The notes below the pieces were generated by a model that did no database searches, was not told the origin of the DNA, and saw only the letters and a list, made by a program, of their open reading frames with translations. A program made the position numbers and the translations under genes. Shown here one piece after another: positions 1 to 5,572 of a stretch of DNA of 7,359 nucleotides. Positions within the stretch are counted from its first letter, which is position 1; every line of letters begins with the position of its first letter. Origin of the DNA: DASYAE01 sp036501535 (lineage in GTDB: Bacteria; Actinomycetota; Actinomycetes; Streptomycetales; Catenulisporaceae); contig DASYAE010000057.1 in assembly GCA_036501535.1 (NCBI GenBank), positions 1 to 7,359 on the forward strand, written 5' to 3'.

Positions 1-375
1 AACGGGACGATCGCCTCGTCGGTGGTGAACGCGGGGGTGCTGCCGCACCCGCTGACCGGCGAGACTGTGGTCGGGATGGTGTTCAGGGGCGGCATCCGCA
101 AGCTCGGTCACCTGCGCAAAAGGCCGTACGCGAACGTCGTCATCCGGTCTGGCTGGCAGTGGGCCGCGGCCGAGGGCCGGACCGAGCTCGCCGGGCCGGA
201 CGATCCCCTGGACGGCATCGACGCCGAACGGCAGCGGCTGCTGCTGCGGGAGATCTTCACCGCGGCGGGCGGCACGCACGACGACTTCGGCACCTACGAC
301 CGGGTGATGCGCGAGGAACGGCGCACCGCCGTCTTCGTGCACCCCGAGAGGGTCTACGCCAACCCTGGCCAGTAG
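1..375 (+). CDS. PPOX-class, probably F420-dependent oxidoreductase (3' part)
   Basis: The frame is open from base 1, so the gene begins upstream; the GTG at 22 is internal. The visible 124 residues match the C-terminal two thirds of the split-barrel pyridoxamine-phosphate-oxidase-like fold. There is a beta-rich stretch ending in VVGMVFRGGIRKLGHLRKRP, then NVVIRSGWQWAAAEGRTEL, an acidic PDDP loop, a helical LLLREIFTAAGGTHDDF segment and a C-terminal FVHPERVYANP strand. From memory, the 'AAGGTHDD...YDRVM..ERR.AV.V.PERVY.NP' pattern is typical of actinobacterial TIGR03618-like PPOX proteins, which use deazaflavin F420 to reduce small molecules in the cytoplasm. The substrate cannot be told, and the cofactor-binding N-terminus is mostly outside the window. 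It ends 109 bp before the next gene, which has its own promoter-like region, so it is probably not part of the downstream cluster. Confidence 0.8.
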   Translation, partial: NGTIASSVVNAGVLPHPLTGETVVGMVFRGGIRKLGHLRKRPYANVVIRSGWQWAAAEGRTELAGPDDPLDGIDAERQRLLLREIFTAAGGTHDDFGTYDRVMREERRTAVFVHPERVYANPGQ

Positions 376-382
376 AGGCCAG
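365..382 (+). terminator. Small hairpin over the PPOX stop codon, possible weak terminator
   Basis: CTGGCC (365-370) and GGCCAG (377-382) form a perfect 6-bp stem around a 6-nt loop that contains the TAG stop codon. It is followed by GTTAAAC and not by a T run, so it is at best a weak or Rho-assisted terminator. It is immediately followed by an 8-bp palindrome, AGGCGCCT (389-396). Position at the end of a gene is the only support for a terminator role. Confidence 0.3.
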
Positions 383-399
383 TTAAACAGGCGCCTAGA

Positions 400-453
400 G
401 ATCTTGACGCGCACACAAAACGCGGTCAAGATCAGGCAACAACGGTCATGATC
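400..453 (+). promoter_or_regulatory. Candidate operator: three GGTCAWGATC-type sites
   Basis: The same 10-mer occurs three times: CGTCAAGATC on the minus strand (400-409), GGTCAAGATC (424-433) and GGTCATGATC (444-453). The first two face each other as an inverted repeat: ATCTTGACGCG at 401-411 against CGCGGTCAAGAT at 421-432, with one extra G. The second and third are direct copies exactly 20 bp apart, about two helical turns. They cover the predicted -35, -10 and start region just upstream of a DeoR-type regulator gene, as expected for an autoregulated repressor. The match to that regulator is inferred from position only. Confidence 0.5.
404..432 (+). promoter_or_regulatory. Candidate sigma70-type promoter of the DeoR-led cluster
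   Basis: TTGACG (404-409) is a near-consensus -35 box. It is followed by a 17-nt spacer and CAAGAT (427-432), which keeps A2, A5 and T6 of TATAAT. Transcription would start near 439-441 and give a leader of about 45 nt before the TTG start at 485. The stretch is clearly more A/T-rich than the flanking coding DNA. Both boxes lie inside the repeated GGTCAAGATC-type sites, which would suit repression by promoter occlusion. The -10 box is weak, so this is a prediction. Confidence 0.45.
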
Positions 454-484
454 CGTAAGCTCCGGTAACGGGAGGTGGCCAGCG

Positions 485-1252
485 TTGCTGCCGACCCAGC
501 GGCGTCGGGAGATCCTCGCCCAAGTGCGGAAGACGAGCGCCGTCTCCGCCGAAGACCTCGCGCTGCGGTTCGGCGTGTCGGTCGAGACGATCCGTCGTGA
601 CCTGCGGCACTTGCGTGATCGCGGGCTCCTCGAACGGGTCTACGGCGGGGCCCTGCCGGTCCAGTCGACCGAGGGCAGCTTCACCGCGCGCGCCGCGACG
701 CACCTGGAGAGGAAGCAGGCCATCGCGCGGCTGGCGGCCACCCTCGTCAAGCCCGACGACACGATCGTCATCGACGTGGGTACCACCGCCCTCGAAGTGG
801 CGCGGGCGCTGCCGGGCGACTTCCGCGGCCGGGTGCTCACCAACTCGGTGCCGGTCGCCATGGAGCTGTCCGGCAACGAGAGCATCGAGCTGCTGCTGTC
901 CGGCGGCCAGGTCAGGAATGGCGACGCGGCGTGCTTCGGCAGGCGCACCGATGACTTCTTCGAGGAGTTCTACGCGGACAAGGCGTTCCTTGGCTCGGGC
1001 GGCGTGCACGCCGAGGCCGGCCTCACCGACTACCACCCGCACGAGGTGGCCACCCGGCGCGTGATCATCGCCCACGCGGGTGCCAGCTACGTGCTCGCCG
1101 ACTCGAGCAAGCTCGGCACCGTCGCTGTGCGGCGGGTCTGCCCGCTCGCTGAGATCACCGCCGTCCTGACCGATTCCGACGATCCGCAAGCCAGCAAAGA
1201 GGCCGTCGACGCCCTCGCCGCGGCTGGCTGCACCGTGCTGCGAGCCACGTAG
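485..1252 (+). CDS. DeoR/GlpR-family transcriptional repressor
   Basis: This 255-residue protein has full family length. An N-terminal DeoR-type winged helix-turn-helix (about residues 5-57) carries the family signature, with VSAEDLALRFGVSVETIRRDL followed by L.DRGLLERVYGGAL. The C-terminal sensor domain shows the phosphosugar-binding landmarks of DeoR proteins: IDVGTT (96-101), LTNS (118-121), LSGGQVR (138-144), FLGSGGV (168-174) and LADSSKLG (204-211). Members of this fold usually bind a phosphorylated pathway intermediate, which releases DNA; E. coli GlpR responds to glycerol 3-phosphate. The start is TTG, chosen because GGGAGG (470-475) sits 9 nt upstream and the protein then begins as family members do. 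Being first in the cluster and 41 bp from the permease, it probably controls the whole unit and itself through the repeated sites at 400-453. The effector is not known. Confidence 0.92.
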   Translation: MLPTQRRREILAQVRKTSAVSAEDLALRFGVSVETIRRDLRHLRDRGLLERVYGGALPVQSTEGSFTARAATHLERKQAIARLAATLVKPDDTIVIDVGTTALEVARALPGDFRGRVLTNSVPVAMELSGNESIELLLSGGQVRNGDAACFGRRTDDFFEEFYADKAFLGSGGVHAEAGLTDYHPHEVATRRVIIAHAGASYVLADSSKLGTVAVRRVCPLAEITAVLTDSDDPQASKEAVDALAAAGCTVLRAT

Positions 1253-1256
1253 CGAG

Positions 1257-1278
1257 CAGCGACACACTCAGCGACACA
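1257..1278 (+). repeat. 10-bp direct repeat in the regulator-permease gap
   Basis: CAGCGACACA occurs at 1257-1266 and again at 1269-1278, separated by CT, giving a 12-nt period. It fills more than half of the 41-bp gap between the two genes. It does not resemble the GGTCAWGATC sites upstream of the regulator. A role is not evident; it could be a slippage duplication or a leader element before the permease start. Confidence 0.5.
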
Positions 1279-1293
1279 GCCCCAAAGCGGGAG

Positions 1294-2751
1294 ATGCGGA
1301 TACCAGACATGGACCAGCTAACCAGCCAGGTACCGGAAGACGAGGAACTGCACAGCTTCGGCTACGCCCAGCAGTTCGTCCGAACGCTGCGCCACTTCGA
1401 GTCATTCGCCGTGGCCTTCTCTTTCATCTCCATCACCACAGGCATCTTCACCACGTACCTGTTCGCGATCACCGTCGCCGGCACGCGATCGATCTGGACG
1501 TGGCTGATCGTGATCGCCGGCCAGGCCCTGGTGGCCCTCGTCTACGGCGCGCTGTCGACCAGGGTCCCGCTGTCCGGCTACTCGTACCAGTGGGCCTCCC
1601 GCCTCGCCAGCCCGCAGCTTGGCTGGTGGTACGGCTGGATGTCCTTCGCGTTCCTGACGATCGTGACGGTCTCCGTGGACTACGGACTCATCCAGGTCGC
1701 CTTCCAGCCGCTGATCGGCCAGACCTACACCCCCACCAGCGCGGCGCTCGAGACGCTGGTCGTGCTCGCCCTCCAGGCTGCGCTGATCATAACCTCCACC
1801 CGCGGCACCACTCGGGTGAACAACACCGCGGTCGCCACCGAGATCATCGGCATCGTCGGCCTCACCGTGGTGCTGCTCATCGTCGCGGCGGTCAGGTCCA
1901 TCGGCCAGTGGTCCAACCTCACCTCGACGGGCCCGGTCCCGGCGGACACCTACTACACCTGGCTCGGCCCGTTCATGCTCGCCACCCTGCTCGGCGCGTA
2001 CACGATCGTGGGATTCGAGTCGGCCTCCAACCTCGCCGAGGAGACGCACGAGCCGCACAAGGTCGTCCCCAGGGCGATGATCCGCGCAGTGCTGCTGTCG
2101 GGGATTGTCGGCTTCGCGTTCCTGGTGGTGCTCGCCTACGCCACCACCAAGGGTGCCTACTCGAGCGCGGCGCCGGTCGCGTACATCGTCAACAACGTGC
2201 TCGGCGGCGTGGTGCAGAAGATCTTCCTGGTCTTCGTCTGCGTCTCCATCTTCGCCTGCGGACTCGTCATCATGGTGACCAACGGACGCCTGATCTACTC
2301 CATGGCCCGCGACCGGCGGCTGCCCGGCCACCAGATCCTCAGCCGGGTGCCCAGGCCGGCCGCTGGCCCGCCCTGGGCCACCATCCTCGCCGCCGTGCTC
2401 GGCGCGATCATCGTCCTCGTGCTGATCTCCAGCACCACGGCGCTGGTGACGCTGTTCACCGCATCGACGATCATGCCTGCGCTGCTCTACGCCAGCACCG
2501 TCCTGCTGTACGCGTTCACCAGGCGCAAGGGACGGGGAATGTTCGGCCGCTGGGAATGGCCCATCATCATCGGCGCGGCCATCTGGCTGACGTACGAGCT
2601 GATCGTGCTGATCGGACCCGGCATCTTCCGTGACGCGCAGTACTACGTCCTCGGTGCCCTCGGGCTCGGCCTGGTCTTCTATATAGTGCAGCTGGTCACC
2701 GAGCCGCGTGCGATGCGCAGCGAACCGGAAACAGAGTCCGGCGCGCGGTGA
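1294..2751 (+). CDS. APC-superfamily permease (amino acid/amine/choline transporter type)
   Basis: This 485-residue integral membrane protein has about 12 hydrophobic segments, roughly at 35-58, 67-88, 105-128, 150-168, 180-200, 222-241, 260-283, 300-328, 361-380, 384-408, 420-440 and 447-467. TM1 has the unwound, Gly-containing SFISITTGIF stretch of the LeuT-like fold. SGYSYQWASRLA..LGWWYGW (94-115), GFESASNLAEETHEPHKVVPRA (240-261) and GRLIYSMARDRRLPG (331-345) are APC signatures and look most like the GABA/choline (ACT) branch. Family members are proton- or sodium-coupled importers of amino acids, polyamines or choline; the substrate here is unknown. The start is uncertain. ATG 1294 directly abuts a GCGGGAG purine run, while ATG 1309 in the same frame places that run 15 nt away; neither spacing is ideal. 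The stop overlaps the kinase GTG by 4 nt. This gene stands where a glp cluster would carry the glycerol facilitator GlpF. Confidence 0.9.
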   Translation: MRIPDMDQLTSQVPEDEELHSFGYAQQFVRTLRHFESFAVAFSFISITTGIFTTYLFAITVAGTRSIWTWLIVIAGQALVALVYGALSTRVPLSGYSYQWASRLASPQLGWWYGWMSFAFLTIVTVSVDYGLIQVAFQPLIGQTYTPTSAALETLVVLALQAALIITSTRGTTRVNNTAVATEIIGIVGLTVVLLIVAAVRSIGQWSNLTSTGPVPADTYYTWLGPFMLATLLGAYTIVGFESASNLAEETHEPHKVVPRAMIRAVLLSGIVGFAFLVVLAYATTKGAYSSAAPVAYIVNNVLGGVVQKIFLVFVCVSIFACGLVIMVTNGRLIYSMARDRRLPGHQILSRVPRPAAGPPWATILAAVLGAIIVLVLISSTTALVTLFTASTIMPALLYASTVLLYAFTRRKGRGMFGRWEWPIIIGAAIWLTYELIVLIGPGIFRDAQYYVLGALGLGLVFYIVQLVTEPRAMRSEPETESGAR

Positions 2752-4181
2752 TAGTCCTCGCCATCGACCAGGGCACGTCGGCGACGAAAGCCCTGGTAGT
2801 GGGCCCGGGCAACGAGGTGCTCGGCAGCGCGGAGGTCCCGGTCGCCGCGCTGGCCGTCGGCCGGGACGGCGTGGAGGCGGACCCGGAGGAACTCTGGCGG
2901 TCGGTGGAGGCGGCTGGGGCGCGGGCGCTCGCCAGCGCTCGCGCGCCGGCGGACGCGGTGGCGCTCGCCAACCAGGGCGAGACCGTGCTTGCCTGGGACC
3001 CGGCCACCGGGAAGCCGCTGAGCAGGGCGATCGTGTGGCAGGACAGCCGCTCCGCGAGCGTCTGCGCCCGGCTCGGCGCGGCGGTGGCGGAAGAGCTGCG
3101 CGCGATCACCGGCCTGCCGCTCGACCCGTACTTCGCGGCGCCGAAGATGACCTGGCTGCGCGAGAACGTGACGCGGGACGGCGTGGTCACCACAACCGAC
3201 ACCTGGCTATTGCACAGGCTCGGCGCCCGGTACGTGACCGACGCCGCCACCGCGTCCCGCACGATGCTGCTCGACCTCGGCGCCGCCGCCTGGTCGGCGC
3301 GGGCCTGCGAGATATTCGGAATAGACCCGCAGTCACTGCCCGGCGTGGCGGACTGCGACGCGGTGGCCGGCGAGACCACGATGTTCGGCGGCCGCCCGCT
3401 CCCGGTCGCGGGCATCGCCGTCGACCAGCAGGCTGCCCTGTTCGGTCAGGGCTGCCGGGAACCTGGCGACGCCAAGTGCACGTACGGAACCGGCGCTTTC
3501 CTGCTGGTCACCACCGGCACGTCCGCGCCGCGGTCCACCGCGGGCCTGTCCGCCTCTGTCGCGTGGCGGCTGTCCGGCCGGCCGCACGCCACCTACTGCC
3601 TGGACGGGCAGGTCTACACGGCCGGCTCGGCGCTGCGCTGGCTGTCGTCGGTCGGCGTCCTCGACGACCCGGCCGGACTGGACGCGATGGCCGGCACCGT
3701 CCCTGACTCCGGCGGCGTGGTGTTCGTGCCCGCGCTGGCCGGCCTCGGCGCGCCGTACTGGGCGCCCGATGCCCGCGGCGTGCTGACCGGCCTCCAGCTG
3801 TCCACCGGGCGCGGCCACATCGCCCGCGCGGTCGCCGAGGGGATCGCCGCCTCCGTCGCGGTGCTCGCCGAGGCGGTGACCGCCGACATGGGCGCGCCGC
3901 TCACCGCGCTGCGCGCCGACGGCGGCCTCACCCGCTCGCGGGTCCTGCTGCAGGCTCAGGCCGACCTGCTGCAGGTGCCGGTGCTGGTTTCCGGCACCCC
4001 GCACGCGACCGCGCTCGGCGTCGCCGCGCTGGCCAGGCTTGCCCTGGGAGAAGCGGACGACGGGGTCGCGGCCGGGGTAGCAGCGACTGTGCTGCCATCG
4101 ATCAGTAAAGAAATTTCGTCCGAACGGATCGCGGCTTTCACCACCGCGCTCCAGGCGGCTCAACCGGGGGGCAGCGCGTGA
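2748..4181 (+). CDS. FGGY-family carbohydrate kinase, glycerol-kinase-like with variant substrate motif
   Basis: A cytoplasmic ATP-dependent kinase of 477 residues, slightly shorter than E. coli GlpK (about 500). Landmarks align along its length with GlpK: DQGT phosphate loop (7-10), IVWQDSR (95-101), LPLDPYFAAPKM (123-134), ASRTML (169-174), VDQQAALFGQ (225-234), TYGTGAFLL (245-253), GLGAPYW (322-328) and the DGGLTRS adenosine-site region (391-397). Of the glycerol contacts known in GlpK, the equivalents of Glu84, Trp103, Tyr135, Asp245, Gln246 and Phe270 are kept (E78, W97, Y128, D226, Q227, F251). Arg83 is replaced by Gly77, giving NQGET for NQRET. It is clearly of the glycerol-kinase branch, but glycerol may not be the substrate. 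The GTG start overlaps the permease stop as GTGA; with no clear Shine-Dalgarno, translation is probably coupled. Its stop overlaps the next gene in the same way. Confidence 0.92.
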   Translation: MIVLAIDQGTSATKALVVGPGNEVLGSAEVPVAALAVGRDGVEADPEELWRSVEAAGARALASARAPADAVALANQGETVLAWDPATGKPLSRAIVWQDSRSASVCARLGAAVAEELRAITGLPLDPYFAAPKMTWLRENVTRDGVVTTTDTWLLHRLGARYVTDAATASRTMLLDLGAAAWSARACEIFGIDPQSLPGVADCDAVAGETTMFGGRPLPVAGIAVDQQAALFGQGCREPGDAKCTYGTGAFLLVTTGTSAPRSTAGLSASVAWRLSGRPHATYCLDGQVYTAGSALRWLSSVGVLDDPAGLDAMAGTVPDSGGVVFVPALAGLGAPYWAPDARGVLTGLQLSTGRGHIARAVAEGIAASVAVLAEAVTADMGAPLTALRADGGLTRSRVLLQAQADLLQVPVLVSGTPHATALGVAALARLALGEADDGVAAGVAATVLPSISKEISSERIAAFTTALQAAQPGGSA

Positions 4182-5572
4182 CCGCGGCCGAGCCGTGGGA
4201 TGTCGCGATCATCGGCGCCGGCGTGGTCGGCACCGCGATCGCCCGCGCCCTGGCGGCGTTCGACCTGCGCTGCGTGCTGCTCGACGCCGCGGACGACGTG
4301 GGCACCGGGACGTCCAAGGCGAACACGGCGATCCTGCACACGGGGTTCGACGCCAAGCCCGGCTCGCTGGAAAGCAGGCTGCTCACCCGCGGCAGCGGGC
4401 TGCTGCGGGCCTACGCGGAGCAGGCGGGAATCGCGGTGGAGCGCACCGGAGCCGTGCTCGTCGCCTGGACCGCCGAACAGGCCGCCGCGCTGCCCGCGAT
4501 CATCGCCGGCGCGCGCGGCAACGGGTACCTGCCGGTGCGGGAGCTTTCCGCGGCCGAGGTGTACGAGCGGGAGCCTGCGCTCGGCCCTGGCGCCCTGGCC
4601 GGCCTGCTCATCCCTGACGAGTCGGTCATCGACCCGTGGACGGTGCCGCTGGCGTTCGCCACCGAGGCGGTGCGCGCCGGGATCGTGCTGCGGCTCGGTA
4701 CGCGCGTGACGGGCGTGTCCGGCGCGGCCGGCGACGCGGCGTTCGAGCTCGCGACGGCACGCGGACCGGTGCGCTGCCGCTGGGCGGTGAACGCGGCCGG
4801 GCTGGGCAGCGACGAGGTGGACCGGATGTTCGGCGGCGAGGGCTTCACGATCCGGCCCCGCAAGGGCGAGCTGATCGTGTACGACAAGCTGGCCAGGCCG
4901 CTGGTGCGCTCGATCGTGCTGCCCGTCCCCACGGAGCGGACCAAGGGAGTGCTCGTCGCGCCGACCGTCTTCGGCAACGTGCTGGTCGGCCCGACCGCGG
5001 AAGACGTGCCCGACCGCCGGGACGTGTCCACGACGGAAGCGGGATTGTCGTCGCTGGTGGCGGCCGCGGAACGGATCGTCCCGGGACTGGCGGGAGAAGA
5101 GGTCACCGCGACGTACGCCGGGCTGCGCGCCGCCACGCAGCACCCGGACTACCAGATCGCCGTGCTCGGCCGCTACACAAGGGTCGCCGGCATCAGGTCG
5201 ACCGGCCTTTCCGCGTCGCTGGGCATCGCCGAGCACGTCGTGGACCTGCTCGCCGGCGCGGGGCTGCCGCTGCGGCCACGGCCCAGGGCCATGGCGCACG
5301 GAACCTGCGCGCCGAGCATGCCGTACCTCGGCGAGTCGGGGCGGCGGCCGTATCACGACCCCGAACGGATCGCGGCCGACCCCGCGTACGGCGAGATCGT
5401 CTGCCATTGCGAGCGGGTGACGCGTGGCGAGATCCGCGACGCCCTGGCCAGCGACATCTCGCCCGCGGGCCCGGACGGCCTGCGCCGCAGGACCCGCGCG
5501 ATGAACGGCCGCTGCCAGGGCTTCTACTGCGCCGCGAACGTCTCTGCCCTGCTCGAGTCCCGTGGACGCTGA
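4178..5572 (+). CDS. GlpA-like FAD-dependent dehydrogenase with C-terminal [2Fe-2S] BFD domain
   Basis: This 464-residue flavoprotein starts with a Rossmann FAD site, DVAIIGAGVVGTAIARAL (GxGxxG at 13-18). A DAO-fold body follows, with GTSKANTAILHTGFDAKPG, IRPRKGEL, KGVLVAPTVFGNVLVGPTA, TYAGLRAAT and GIRSTGLSASLGIAEH. These are the hallmarks of the GlpA/L-2-hydroxyglutarate-oxidase group, including the GlpA-like proteins of Thermotoga and Firmicutes. The tail is a BFD-like domain with all four ligands present: C409-x-C411 (CHCERVTRGEI) and C446-x4-C451 (CQGFYC). Such enzymes oxidise glycerol 3-phosphate or related alpha-hydroxy compounds and pass electrons through FAD and the cluster to a partner. 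Following the kinase, it most likely oxidises the kinase product. The GTG start overlaps the kinase stop by 4 nt, with a GGGGGG run 6 nt upstream. The exact substrate is not determined. Confidence 0.92.
   Translation: MTAAEPWDVAIIGAGVVGTAIARALAAFDLRCVLLDAADDVGTGTSKANTAILHTGFDAKPGSLESRLLTRGSGLLRAYAEQAGIAVERTGAVLVAWTAEQAAALPAIIAGARGNGYLPVRELSAAEVYEREPALGPGALAGLLIPDESVIDPWTVPLAFATEAVRAGIVLRLGTRVTGVSGAAGDAAFELATARGPVRCRWAVNAAGLGSDEVDRMFGGEGFTIRPRKGELIVYDKLARPLVRSIVLPVPTERTKGVLVAPTVFGNVLVGPTAEDVPDRRDVSTTEAGLSSLVAAAERIVPGLAGEEVTATYAGLRAATQHPDYQIAVLGRYTRVAGIRSTGLSASLGIAEHVVDLLAGAGLPLRPRPRAMAHGTCAPSMPYLGESGRRPYHDPERIAADPAYGEIVCHCERVTRGEIRDALASDISPAGPDGLRRRTRAMNGRCQGFYCAANVSALLESRGR

Noticed and set aside
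401..432. Inverted repeat considered as a terminator of the PPOX gene
   Set aside because: The stem is not GC-rich throughout, has no following T run, contains a good -35 box and shares its arms with a third site downstream. An operator/promoter reading fits better.
446..1267. 273-codon minus-strand frame over the DeoR gene
   Set aside because: It is an antisense shadow: the + strand has full DeoR signatures, and this frame has low-complexity His/Gly/Arg-rich sequence.
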